From: Paenibacillus sp. FSL H7-0737
GTDB lineage: Bacteria > Bacillota > Bacilli > Paenibacillales > Paenibacillaceae
Assembly: GCF_000758545.1 (NCBI RefSeq)
Contig: NZ_CP009279.1
Location: 4,526,001 to 4,590,000 of the forward strand
Length of the DNA: 64,000 bases
Direction of reading: 5' to 3'
How positions within the stretch are numbered: position 1 is the first letter of the stretch; every line of letters begins with the position of its first letter. Shown piece after piece: positions 8,360-16,360 of this stretch. The position numbers and the translations under genes were made by a program. Under the pieces are notes generated by a model. The model was given only the letters and a program-made list of their open reading frames with translations, was not told the DNA's origin and ran no database searches.

Positions 8360-8394
8360 AAAACTCTTCCCTCCACAAAAATGTGGGGAAAGAG
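8355..8394 (-). terminator. Rho-independent terminator of the GntR regulator
   Basis: Read on the minus strand, CTCTTTCCCCAC pairs with GTGGAGGGAAGAG around a TTTTT-containing loop, and a run of eight T follows. It separates the regulator transcript from the DUF5054 promoter, and its U-run overlaps the upstream operator. Confidence 0.85.
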
Positions 8395-8419
8395 CCTCAA
8401 AAGTTAATTTACAAGCGAA

Positions 8420-9571
8420 TTATTTAATAACGTTGGGTCTAACGGAGCTTCGCTCGACGATGGTGGTATCAATCTTAATCGTTAGCGCCCCTTCACGTGA
8501 ATTATCCATCCGTTTAACAACTCGCTGGACAGCTGCTTGTCCGAGTTTCTCTGTAGCTTGTCTTGCTGTAGTTAATGGAACCGGCAGCAAGCTTGCCAAT
8601 TGAATGTCGGTAAACCCTATGATAGACAAATGATCCGGAACCAATATTTGCATGGAGATTGCCGTATACAAGCATGATGCAGCGATATAGTCGTCTGCAC
8701 ATACGACTGCCGTTAAAGCGGAATTATTACCTAAAAACGACGCCAACTGCACATTCGGAGCATTCAACTGATGCATATAATCTTCTGAGCAGCTCAAGTA
8801 AATTTTACGGCTGTTTACCGGCAGATCATGATCCAGCATAGCTTGAAGATAACCTCTATACCGGTCTTCCCTGCTCGTCACACCATCAAATGCCATTGAA
8901 AGATATCCGATTTCCTGATGGCCTTTCTCAATCAAATACTGGGTGGTTTTATAAGCCCCTTGGTAATGATCATGGTAGACACAGTCAATCTGCAACTCTC
9001 GAAAGATACGATCAATGATAACTAGAGGGTAGTTTAATAGACTAAGCTCCAATACTTTCTCACTGCACTGCGTACTCCCACGCGGATATAAAATAATACC
9101 CTCCACTTGATCATCGTACAGCTCTTGCAAGCATATGCTTTCGTCTTCTTTGTCCCCAGTCATTCGAATGAGTAAATGACAATTCGCTTCACGCGCTTCT
9201 TTTTCGACGGAAGTAATTATTCTACCAATATAATCATCCATATTAGGAATCACCAATGCAATCCTTCGTATCGGTTTCTTCTCCTCGATCACCTTCTCCA
9301 GCATCTGTTCACCGGAATGTGTATGCTGGTAATCAGCGGATATGAATGTCCCACGACGGGCATGGCGATAAACGATCCCTTTTTTCTCCAAGATCTGCAG
9401 AGCAAGCTTCGCCGTCATGCGACTGACACCGTACAACTTCGCAATTTCCCCTTCAGATGGGACAAGATCATGTGACTGAAGCCTTCTCTTCCTTATTTCT
9501 TCCATAACATGATTTGCTGTCTGTATATATAATAGCGGTTTCCGCTCTTTTTGATGATCCTGATTATCCAT
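8420..9571 (-). CDS. GntR-type HTH / LacI-type sensor fusion regulator (AraR-like)
   Basis: A 383-residue regulator from the ATG at 9571, which has AAAGGGTG at good spacing; a GTG four codons earlier lacks room for a binding site. A winged-helix GntR domain covers about residues 15-75 (VPSEGEIAKLYGVSRMTAKLALQIL). A LacI/periplasmic-sugar-binding-like effector domain covers about 95-370 (RRIALVIPNMDDYIGRI near the start). This is the domain order of arabinose repressor AraR. The downstream DUF5054 gene has two dyads with the same core, so it is the likely target. The effector is probably a sugar. Confidence 0.85.
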   Translation of the reverse strand: MDNQDHQKERKPLLYIQTANHVMEEIRKRRLQSHDLVPSEGEIAKLYGVSRMTAKLALQILEKKGIVYRHARRGTFISADYQHTHSGEQMLEKVIEEKKPIRRIALVIPNMDDYIGRIITSVEKEAREANCHLLIRMTGDKEDESICLQELYDDQVEGIILYPRGSTQCSEKVLELSLLNYPLVIIDRIFRELQIDCVYHDHYQGAYKTTQYLIEKGHQEIGYLSMAFDGVTSREDRYRGYLQAMLDHDLPVNSRKIYLSCSEDYMHQLNAPNVQLASFLGNNSALTAVVCADDYIAASCLYTAISMQILVPDHLSIIGFTDIQLASLLPVPLTTARQATEKLGQAAVQRVVKRMDNSREGALTIKIDTTIVERSSVRPNVIK

Positions 9572-9694
9572 TCGAGTCTTCACCCTTTACTCTTCTATGC
9601 CGTTAGTCTAAATATTTCGAATGGGACATCTTGTTCTCAAAATAGAATGAACAGTGGATTTATATGCTGCGTTATCAAATAGGAGGTCAACCAC

Positions 9695-9904
9695 TTGAAA
9701 AATAAAGAATCATTTGTATTCGTCACAATCCCACTATCCGAGATCAAGAAATTCATTCTTATTGACTTTGTAGCTGGAACGGTCATTTACTTTGCCATTA
9801 GGTTTCCCTTACATTCCTTTATAGCCGCCTCAGCCGGCAGCATGTTCGGCCCAATACTTATTCGCCAATCCATGAAATTGGTTCAGAATCGCGCTAAAGC
9901 TTAA
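9695..9904 (+). CDS. Small membrane protein of unknown function
   Basis: A 69-residue protein starting at TTG eight bases after AGGAGG. Two hydrophobic stretches (about residues 20-35 and 40-55) are joined by a short basic turn, and the C-terminus is basic (KLVQNRAKA). It is divergent from the GntR regulator and convergent with the DinB gene, so it is probably monocistronic. I do not recognise a family. Confidence 0.55.
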   Translation: MKNKESFVFVTIPLSEIKKFILIDFVAGTVIYFAIRFPLHSFIAASAGSMFGPILIRQSMKLVQNRAKA

Positions 9905-9922
9905 ACCATAAAAGGCAAGCTT

Positions 9923-10408
9923 TCAACCTTGCTGTATGTATTTTAGAAATTGTTCAATCTGTTTTTTATGATGCTTATCATGTGGTATAAAACTTCTCAT
10001 ATACTTGCGAACACTGAACTTCTTGCGGTCTCCATCCTTATATTCCAAATCACATTCTTCATCCGATAATCCAGAGACTGCATCTAAAATTCTAGATCTG
10101 TAGAGCACAAATTGTTCAATCAAGGTTTGCTTGGATAACAATTTGGCATACTCAATCGCGTTAGCATTAAATTCGTTAAAATCCAAATGTTTCGTTGTTA
10201 GTGGTTCTTTCAAAATAATCTTCTTAATAGCACCTTCATAGAAATATTTATCCCAGAGCATGAGGTGACAGAGAATATCCTTCACGGTCCATTTACCAGT
10301 AGCTATGGGCTTATCCCAATGTTTATCTGGCACCTCTTCTAATGATTTCACGAATGGAATAAGAGACTTAAATTCGAGTATCATTTGCTCCTTTGATTTT
10401 ACTGCCAT
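9923..10408 (-). CDS. DinB/DfsB-like four-helix bundle protein
   Basis: A 161-residue soluble protein from the ATG at 10408, preceded by GGAGG nine bases upstream; a longer frame has no binding site. The sequence shows the DinB-superfamily pattern: W-T-V-K-D-I-L-C-H-L near residue 45 and a C-terminal H-D-K-H-H-K-K-Q-I-E, giving histidines for a metal site. Such proteins are often thiol- or metal-dependent transferases. It follows the LCP gene on the same strand after 44 bases and may share its transcript. The specific reaction is unknown. Confidence 0.7.
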   Translation of the reverse strand: MAVKSKEQMILEFKSLIPFVKSLEEVPDKHWDKPIATGKWTVKDILCHLMLWDKYFYEGAIKKIILKEPLTTKHLDFNEFNANAIEYAKLLSKQTLIEQFVLYRSRILDAVSGLSDEECDLEYKDGDRKKFSVRKYMRSFIPHDKHHKKQIEQFLKYIQQG

Positions 10409-10452
10409 AGAAGCTAACCTCCGTGTGAATATAAAATAGAATAGCAAAAATA

Positions 10453-11544
10453 TTATGCAGCATCATCCTTAGAAGCAGTTATTAGATCAGCCTCAGTAGA
10501 TTCTGGATTCAGCCAAATCTCAATCATATCATGGGTACGCTTTACATCATTTTCATCGAGTATATAATACCATTGATCCGTATGTTTTCCTTCCCCTTGG
10601 AGCATATGACTCGTTATTTCAGGGGTTCCACCTTCAAGAATTACCTTCTTAGCCAAATCCAAAATAAAATCTGACTTCATATTGGTTTTAAAGTTACTGC
10701 CAGCAATTTCAATAATGTTCTGTATATTAAGAATATTATCTATTCTTTTCATCCGATCAAGCGCTGCTTTTAGGAAAATCCGTTGTCTCTCTGTTCGCTT
10801 AAAATCAGAATCTTCCCGATATCTTACATACATTAAAGCTTCCTTACCGGAATAGATCGCTTTGTTCGGCTCAATTCTTAGTTTCTCATGATCGGGGCTC
10901 TTATTCTCTATCACCTTGGTGATTGGAAGCACCACTCCTCCAAGAGCATCTGTAACACCCACAAGCCCATTAAAATTAATAGTAGCATAGTAATCAATAG
11001 GTGTGTTCAGTAGATTCTTAACGGTATCCACACTCATCTGAGGACCACCGTAGGAATGCGCTGCATTAATCTTGGTTTCTTTTCGTGCTCCTTTGATATT
11101 TTCTGCTCCAATAATTTCAGTATATGAATCACGGGGAATGGAGACGAGCAGTGCTTTATGGTCTACAGGTCGAATAACTGTATAAATAATAGAATCAGAT
11201 AGTCCGTTTTCTTTGCCACGCTGATCGGTGCCTAGTAGAAGGATAGAGAAAGGACGGTCTTTATTTTCCGTCGTTGCTTGTATTCCAGATTCTTCAGTGT
11301 CTTCCAACGGCACATAGGACTCTTCAAGGGTGTGTTCAATAGTGGGTGCTACAACATTATTAAACCCAAAAATCATTAGTTCTTTACGGAAAATAAAGGA
11401 TCCTAGCCCAACAAGAAGTAAGGTAGCGATCGAAAAATACCAAATCTTCATTTTCTTGCTGATTTTATTCTTTTTCACTTTCTTTTTCTCGATTCTACTT
11501 AAAGCAAATGAAGCAGGTGGATGAGTGCTCTGTTTATTTTTCAT
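10453..11544 (-). CDS. LytR-CpsA-Psr (LCP) family cell-wall glycopolymer ligase
   Basis: A 363-residue type II membrane protein. A basic cytosolic head (residues 1-32) and one transmembrane helix (about 33-51) precede an extracellular LCP domain (about 97-300). LCP hallmarks are ILLLGTDQRG, LSDSIIYTVI, LVSIPRDSYTEI and YVRYREDSDFKRTERQR, with the Arg and Asp residues that bind the polyprenyl-pyrophosphate substrate. LCP enzymes attach teichoic acids or other glycopolymers to peptidoglycan. AAAGGG lies 12 bases before the ATG. A stress-type promoter candidate lies about 100 bases upstream. Which paralogue it is (TagT, TagU, TagV) cannot be told. Confidence 0.88.
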   Translation of the reverse strand: MKNKQSTHPPASFALSRIEKKKVKKNKISKKMKIWYFSIATLLLVGLGSFIFRKELMIFGFNNVVAPTIEHTLEESYVPLEDTEESGIQATTENKDRPFSILLLGTDQRGKENGLSDSIIYTVIRPVDHKALLVSIPRDSYTEIIGAENIKGARKETKINAAHSYGGPQMSVDTVKNLLNTPIDYYATINFNGLVGVTDALGGVVLPITKVIENKSPDHEKLRIEPNKAIYSGKEALMYVRYREDSDFKRTERQRIFLKAALDRMKRIDNILNIQNIIEIAGSNFKTNMKSDFILDLAKKVILEGGTPEITSHMLQGEGKHTDQWYYILDENDVKRTHDMIEIWLNPESTEADLITASKDDAA

Positions 11545-11645
11545 TTGAATGAATTACCCTTTCTGTTTATGCGACTTCTCACCATTAATGAACATCACTT
11601 TTTATTTGTGCCTACCCTCCATTACCTAAATATCCCATTATTATA

Positions 11646-11670
11646 GACGATCATTGGATCGATAAGTTTC
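11646..11670 (-). promoter_or_regulatory. Candidate ECF-sigma promoter of the LCP gene
   Basis: On the minus strand GAAAC (11670-11666) is followed after 16 bases by CGTC (11649-11646). This fits the AAC...CGTC pattern used by sigma-M/W/X-type factors, which control LCP genes in Bacillus. A TATAAT at 11645-11640 directly adjoins but has no good -35. Short motifs like this occur by chance. Confidence 0.35.
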
Positions 11671-11692
11671 TTTTTATAAGAAATTTTTGAGG

Positions 11693-11727
11693 CAAAAAAA
11701 AGACCACATCCTATCAAGGATGGGTCT
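11693..11727 (-). terminator. Terminator of the small HTH-like gene
   Basis: Read on the minus strand, AGACCCATCC pairs with GGATGTGGTCT, and the stem is followed by eight T. It lies 22 bases downstream of the stop of the 75-residue gene and insulates the LCP gene. Confidence 0.85.
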
Positions 11728-11748
11728 GCTAAGTTTATTGAGGTTACA

Positions 11749-11976
11749 TTAGGTTTTGTTCAGGATCGTATCGATTTCACTTTTCAGTAAAAGATACCTG
11801 ACAACACTTCTCATAATTGGGACTTTGGTTAACTTATGCTGGTCTACATAGCTTTTCATTTGATCTTTAGACAGACCAAGCAAGCTACCGGCTTCAGACA
11901 CAGTCAATACTTCTTTGTTGCTTGTAGCGTTAAAGGTTTTCTTCACTTTTAAATTCCAGTCTTCAAACACCTGCAC
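11749..11976 (-). CDS. Small HTH/excisionase-like protein
   Basis: A 75-residue protein from a GTG start with AAAGGTGG upstream at a somewhat long spacing; a second GTG two codons later is an alternative. The middle part, VLTVSEAGSLLGLSKDQMKSYVD, reads like a MerR/excisionase-type helix-turn-helix, followed by a basic wing and KSEIDTILNKT. It has its own terminator. No phage genes are nearby, so it is probably a host regulator. The family assignment is tentative. Confidence 0.5.
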   Translation of the reverse strand: MQVFEDWNLKVKKTFNATSNKEVLTVSEAGSLLGLSKDQMKSYVDQHKLTKVPIMRSVVRYLLLKSEIDTILNKT

Positions 11977-12053
11977 TTACATCCGCCACCTTTCTACTAA
12001 GCGAGAAATATAAGACATAAAGTATTGTGTGAAACTTATAATTTCTTATATTT

Positions 12054-12091
12054 AAAAAAATCCCCAAACTATAAGTTTGGGGATTTTTTTC
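12054..12091 (-). terminator. Terminator of the cold-shock gene
   Basis: ATCCCCAAACT (12060-12070) pairs perfectly with AGTTTGGGGAT (12074-12084) around a three-base loop, with T-runs on both strands. It starts 14 bases after the csp stop. Confidence 0.9.
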
Positions 12092-12097
12092 ACAACT

Positions 12098-12298
12098 TTA
12101 GAGTTTTACAACATTCTCAGCTTGTTGACCACGATTGCCTTGAACTACGTTAAATTCTACACGTTGTCCTTCATCCAAAGACTTGAATCCGTCACCAGTG
12201 ATTGCGCTGAAATGTACGAATACGTCTTCTCCGCCTTCAACCTCGATAAAACCAAAGCCTTTGTCTGCGTTAAACCATTTCACTGTTCCTGTTTGCAT
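12098..12298 (-). CDS. Cold-shock protein (CspA/CspB family)
   Basis: A 66-residue single OB-fold RNA/DNA chaperone. RNP1 (KGFGFIEV, residues 13-20) and RNP2 (VFVHFSAI) carry the surface aromatics that bind single-stranded nucleic acid. The length is usual for the family. GGTGG precedes the ATG. The transcript should have a leader of about 160 bases containing a long hairpin, as is common for cold-regulated csp mRNAs. Which paralogue it is (cspB, cspC, cspD) cannot be decided. Confidence 0.95.
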   Translation of the reverse strand: MQTGTVKWFNADKGFGFIEVEGGEDVFVHFSAITGDGFKSLDEGQRVEFNVVQGNRGQQAENVVKL

Positions 12299-12365
12299 AA
12301 TATAATTACCACCTTTTTTAATTTACATGTTATTCTTATCCCAAAAAAATCTCTTACAAAATCTC

Positions 12366-12438
12366 TAAAAAAATAAAAATTCACATATGGTACAAGGTTA
12401 TTGTCATCTTAAGAATAACCCTCTACGCTATGTGAATT
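12366..12438 (-). promoter_or_regulatory. Leader hairpin with U-run upstream of csp, attenuator or thermosensor-like
   Basis: In the csp leader, AATTCACATA (minus strand, 12438-12429) pairs with TATGTGAATT (12387-12378), and inner GGTTATT pairs with AATAACC. The stem is followed by a T-rich tail (12378-12366, interrupted by one A). This is the shape of a terminator placed between the promoter and the coding region. A temperature-dependent attenuator or structured 5' UTR is the inferred role. Confidence 0.55.
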
Positions 12439-12464
12439 AGCAGGTAACTACTTTCGATATATTG

Positions 12465-12473
12465 ATTATAGCA
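12465..12473 (-). promoter_or_regulatory. Extended -10 of the csp promoter
   Basis: TGCTATAAT on the minus strand is an extended -10 (TGN-TATAAT). No good -35 lies 17 bases upstream, as often seen with extended -10 promoters. It places the start about 160 bases before the csp ATG and about 20 bases before the leader hairpin. Confidence 0.5.
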
Positions 12474-12514
12474 CATCCGATGGCATGTAGATACCTTTTA
12501 GATTATGTAATAAA

Positions 12515-12553
12515 TGGAAAAAACCCTGATCCTTTAGAAAAGGACAGGGTTTC
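12515..12553 (-). terminator. Terminator of the MCP gene
   Basis: AAACCCTG (12521-12528) pairs with CAGGGTTT (12545-12552), extended inward by AAAGGA/TCCTTT with a bulge. The minus-strand product ends in a T-run. It lies about 30 bases after the MCP stop. Confidence 0.85.
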
Positions 12554-12581
12554 CCACCTGTAATCACGATATCACATCAGT

Positions 12582-14690
12582 TTAAATTTTAAAATAAGAC
12601 AATTTGTCCAGCAAATCTTGCACCATTGAGCTGAGGGATTCCGTCGAAGCTGAGATTTCTTCCATAGAAGCAAGCTGCTCCTCTGAGGCTGCTGCAACAC
12701 TTTGTGAATCTGCGGACGCTTCTGATGCAAGTTCGGCTAATACTTTTACACTAGCTGAAATTTGCTCTGTACCAGCAGTCATCTGCTGTGCAGCTGCAGA
12801 TACTTCCTGAATCTGATCTGTAACCTGTGTCATTTCAGCAAGAATCGATGTAAACAAAAGATCACTGTCAGATACACCCTGCACACCGATACGTACTTGC
12901 TCATTACCAACAGCCATAGCCTGTGAGGCTTGATTAGTATCTTGGACCACATGTTCGACTAATTCAGTAACTTGTTCGGCAGCTTGTTTCGTTTGATCCG
13001 CCAACATGCGTATTTCCGAAGCTACTACAGCAAATCCACGACCTTGTTCACCCACTCTGGATGCTTCAATTGCTGCGTTTAATGCCAATAGATTAGTCTG
13101 CTTACTAATATTTGAGATCAGACCAATAATCCCACTAATCTGTACAGATCTTTCACCTAGTCGTTCAATCGCCAGACTGGTCTCGTCCACGGATTGCTTA
13201 AGCTCTGTCATCTGGTTCACCGCCATTTGAAGCTGTGCACTGCCTCTCTTCGTTTGATCGGTTACTTCGTCTGCAGATGCAGACACCGCTGATGAAGAGT
13301 CAGCGATACGTTGCACTCCAATGCTAAGATCGCTCATGGCCAGAGAAGATTCTCCTGCATAACCATTCTGCAGTTGCGCTCCCTCGGCGACTCGTCCAAT
13401 AGCCACAGCAATCTGTTCAGCAGCTTTCCCTGTCTGTTCCGCGTTCGCTGTCAACTCTTCAGAAGTAGCACCCACTGACATCGATAAATCAGCCACAATT
13501 CCAAACATTTCTCGAAGCTTATATGTCATCTGATTAAAATGTGAAGACATCTTACCGAATTCATCATCATTTCGAACCTGCAATGTTTGTGTTAAGTCCC
13601 CTTGAGCCATAAGCTGCAATTTCTCAGATAATACTCGAAGCGGTTTGATCACCATTAACCATAATTGTAAGACTATAACTATTCCTAGAATCAGCATCCC
13701 AACAATCATGATAATAAATGATTCTGTTTTCGTTTGTTCGTAATCAGCCATGATTGTGGCTTTAGGAATCGCAGTCTGCGTATACCATACCTGATCGCTT
13801 TCTGGCAGTGGAATCGGAACAAAAATACGAAGTACATTTTCTCCTTTCGAATTATTGGTGTACCCCTGAACCGACTTCCCATTCTTCACTTGTCTCCACA
13901 GTGCAGCTTTCTCTTCCGTATCACCGAAATCTTTAAGTACACTTTCTGGATCATTAGGATTAGCTGCATATTTGCCATTACCCGTGACTAGAGAAACGTA
14001 TCCACCCATAGGTTTATATTTATCAGCATCCTCCTGGAGCTTTGATAACGAAACATCAAATCCTACCGTCCCAAGAAAAGTGCCCGATTTGTCCAAAATG
14101 GGCAGCATAACCGAAATCATCTCTATAGCCCCACCAGTCGTCTCATAGGAATAGGGTTCAATGTAGATCGGTTTTTTCTCTTTTTTAGGTAAAAGGTAAT
14201 AATCACCCGCACCTTCTACATCGTAATTCTTTAAGGGTTCAACCGTTATTGAACCTTGATTCCTAAGAACATAAGGAATAAAACGCCCCGTACCATCATC
14301 ATACGGCATCTTATTGATATTAGCCTGATCGTTTTGATCGAAGGCATTCGGTTCCCACACTGTACTAATTGCAAAAAGCTCGGGTCTATTCTCAAGCATC
14401 GATTTCATTGTTGAAATAACTTCTTCACGACTCAAAGTTTGATGTTCTCTTGATTCAACCAGTACTTCTGTGAATACCTTTGCTGCCGACTCTATGTCTA
14501 CCATACTATTCTGAATAGTTTCCGCATAACTTCGTCCAGCAACTTCCGCCTCTAGTTCACCATTCGATATGCTCACACTTCGAAGATTAAGCAGATTCGC
14601 GATTAGACTAAAGAAAAAGATAACAATGATAACTAAACTTACTACCAGAACAAATTTAACCGTTAAAGAAAGCCTACGATATAACGCCAT
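12582..14690 (-). CDS. Methyl-accepting chemotaxis protein with extracellular dCache-type sensor
   Basis: A 702-residue receptor. Transmembrane helix 1 is at about residues 12-32. An extracellular double-Cache-like domain (about 40-315) includes YIEPYSYETTGGAIEMISVMLPI. Helix 2 is at about 328-349, followed by HAMP (about 350-400) and a cytoplasmic signalling domain (about 430-700). The hairpin tip reads NISKQTNLLALNAAIEASRVGEQGRGFAVVASEI, the site for CheA/CheW contact. dCache sensors bind amino acids or other small metabolites; the ligand here is unknown. GGAG lies eight bases before the ATG. The gene is monocistronic and divergent from a CBS-domain gene. Confidence 0.92.
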   Translation of the reverse strand: MALYRRLSLTVKFVLVVSLVIIVIFFFSLIANLLNLRSVSISNGELEAEVAGRSYAETIQNSMVDIESAAKVFTEVLVESREHQTLSREEVISTMKSMLENRPELFAISTVWEPNAFDQNDQANINKMPYDDGTGRFIPYVLRNQGSITVEPLKNYDVEGAGDYYLLPKKEKKPIYIEPYSYETTGGAIEMISVMLPILDKSGTFLGTVGFDVSLSKLQEDADKYKPMGGYVSLVTGNGKYAANPNDPESVLKDFGDTEEKAALWRQVKNGKSVQGYTNNSKGENVLRIFVPIPLPESDQVWYTQTAIPKATIMADYEQTKTESFIIMIVGMLILGIVIVLQLWLMVIKPLRVLSEKLQLMAQGDLTQTLQVRNDDEFGKMSSHFNQMTYKLREMFGIVADLSMSVGATSEELTANAEQTGKAAEQIAVAIGRVAEGAQLQNGYAGESSLAMSDLSIGVQRIADSSSAVSASADEVTDQTKRGSAQLQMAVNQMTELKQSVDETSLAIERLGERSVQISGIIGLISNISKQTNLLALNAAIEASRVGEQGRGFAVVASEIRMLADQTKQAAEQVTELVEHVVQDTNQASQAMAVGNEQVRIGVQGVSDSDLLFTSILAEMTQVTDQIQEVSAAAQQMTAGTEQISASVKVLAELASEASADSQSVAAASEEQLASMEEISASTESLSSMVQDLLDKLSYFKI

Positions 14691-14871
14691 CTGAACAACT
14701 CCACTCTAGGATAATATACCTTATCTTTAATCGACAAAATACGACTATCACTAAATAGGTCTTTTCACCTATAATTAAATAATAAAATTTAAAACACCTA
14801 TCCCTTCAAAAAGTATGTTTAAATAAAAGTAGCCTAACTAAAAAAATCTCAATACAAAGGAGTTCATGCCG

Positions 14872-15276
14872 ATGGAAATATCCTCTTTTTTGTTGCCTAA
14901 AGATCAAGTTGCCTATATCACTAACTCACTATCCATGCTGGAAGCCTTAGAACAATTAGAGCAGCACCATTATACGGCTATCCCTATTATTGATAATGAA
15001 GGAAAATATGTAGGAACACTTTCGGAAGGTGATCTATTGTGGAAGCTGAAAAACACAGCAGGTCTAACTTTTGACAATATAGGAGAAGTTCCAGTAAGCG
15101 ATATCCAGAAGCATGTTCATAACGAGAGCGTTCTCATAAATGCCGAAATGGAGGATATGCTGACGCTCGCCGCAGATCAGAATTTTGTTCCTGTGATTGA
15201 TAAAGAAGGCGTGTTTGTCGGAATTATTCGTCGAAAAGATATCATTGAATATTATACTCGCAACATTACTGATTAA
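14872..15276 (+). CDS. CBS-domain pair protein
   Basis: A 134-residue stand-alone Bateman module. Two CBS motifs cover about residues 5-60 (HYTAIPIIDNEGKYVGTLSEGDLLW) and 75-130 (FVPVIDKEGVFVGIIRRKDIIEYY). Such proteins bind adenosine nucleotides and act as energy sensors. The ATG at 14872 is preferred, since AAAGGAG lies nine bases upstream; the ATG six bases earlier is too close to the binding site. It is monocistronic and ends at a bidirectional terminator shared with map. Confidence 0.88.
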   Translation: MEISSFLLPKDQVAYITNSLSMLEALEQLEQHHYTAIPIIDNEGKYVGTLSEGDLLWKLKNTAGLTFDNIGEVPVSDIQKHVHNESVLINAEMEDMLTLAADQNFVPVIDKEGVFVGIIRRKDIIEYYTRNITD

Positions 15277-15297
15277 CTGATTAGTTGAACAACAAAA

Positions 15298-15342
15298 AGA
15301 CCTGATCAGCAACATCATGAGAAGATGAAGCTAATCAGGTCT
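15298..15342. terminator. Bidirectional terminator between CBS gene and map
   Basis: AGACCTGAT (15298-15306) pairs with ATCAGGTCT (15334-15342), with an inner CATC/GATG stem. A T-run follows on the plus strand and an A-run precedes it, so it serves both convergent genes. Confidence 0.8.
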
Positions 15343-15357
15343 ATTTTCTACCCTAAA

Positions 15358-16104
15358 TTATAGTTCAGTCAGGATAATGGTTCCTTGAGGGGTGATAGCT
15401 AATGTATGTTCATACTGTGCTGACAGACCGCCGTCAATGGTACGTGCAGTCCAACCATCCGCATCAATCTTTGTCCTGTAGCTGCCTGTGTTCAGCATCG
15501 GTTCAATGGTAAATACCATCCCCTCTTTAAGACGAGGTCCTCTGCCAGCCGGACCATAGTGAGGTACTTCTGGTGCTTCATGCATTTCTGAACCAATCCC
15601 ATGGCCAATAAAATCACGCACAACTGAAAAACCATTAGACTCTGCGTAAACTTGAATAGCATGAGCGACATCCCCGATACGGTTGCCTGCAACTGCCTGC
15701 TCGATACCACGGAATAAAGATTCTTTTGTGGTGTCTAGCAATTTAGTCGCCTGCTCACTAATGTTGCCAATCCCATATGACCAAGCGGAATCTGCCAACC
15801 AGCCATCTAAGTTAACTACCATGTCTATGGTTACTATATCTCCATCTTTAAGTGGTTCCTTCTTCGGAAATCCGTGGCAGATTACATCATTTACAGATGC
15901 ACAGGTTGCATACGGATATCCGTTATATCCCTTTTGCTCAGGAGTCGCTCCTTGAGACAGTATAAATTTTTCTGCAAATTCATCAATCTCCCAGGTAGTA
16001 ATTCCCGGCTGTAGAATTTGCGCAATTTGACGATGACATTCAGCGAGAATTTTTCCCGCCGCACGCATTTTTTCGATCTCTTCCATCGTTTTCATGATAA
16101 TCAT
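15358..16104 (-). CDS. map: Methionine aminopeptidase, type I
   Basis: A 248-residue cytosolic enzyme that removes the N-terminal methionine from new proteins. The pita-bread fold metal ligands appear in order: DGDIVTIDMVVNLDGWLADSAWSYG (two Asp), HGIGSEMHEAPEVPHYG (His), EGMVFTIEPML (Glu) and YEHTLAIT (Glu). His in the CHGFP loop is the usual substrate-binding residue. There is no N-terminal zinc-finger extension. It is away from the ribosomal operon, so it is probably a second, stand-alone copy. AGAGGCG precedes the start. Confidence 0.95.
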   Translation of the reverse strand: MIIMKTMEEIEKMRAAGKILAECHRQIAQILQPGITTWEIDEFAEKFILSQGATPEQKGYNGYPYATCASVNDVICHGFPKKEPLKDGDIVTIDMVVNLDGWLADSAWSYGIGNISEQATKLLDTTKESLFRGIEQAVAGNRIGDVAHAIQVYAESNGFSVVRDFIGHGIGSEMHEAPEVPHYGPAGRGPRLKEGMVFTIEPMLNTGSYRTKIDADGWTARTIDGGLSAQYEHTLAITPQGTIILTEL

Positions 16105-16304
16105 AATATCGCCTCTTCTGTACAGAACACATCACTCTCGGGCAATGGCTCTTCTTTTGTATTTAGTTTCCCCTTTATATTATGAAAGAAAAACACGAGA
16201 AATCCAAATCATTAAGCAAAAAAAAATATTTATTCCTGTCTGAAACTAAAAAACTCCCCTTATTCTTATGAAAATGTGGTTAGGGTAAGGCCAACCAACA
16301 AAGA

Positions 16305-16342
16305 GGTGTCCCAGCAGCCATAATGCAGGCTCTGGGACACCC
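16305..16342 (-). terminator. Hairpin terminator downstream of cysI
   Basis: GGTGTCCCAG (16305-16314) pairs with CTGGGACACC (16333-16342), extended by AGCC/GGCT across a bulged C. The stem is strong, but the minus-strand T-run after it is poor (TCTTTGTTGG). It starts 19 bases after the cysI stop. Confidence 0.65.
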
Positions 16343-16360
16343 ATTTCAGTCTAAATTAGA

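Noticed and set aside
14700..14760. Sigma-D-like GTCGATTA upstream of the chemotaxis receptor
   Set aside because: The -10-like part matches six of eight bases, but the -35 at 15 bases is TTAG instead of TAAA.
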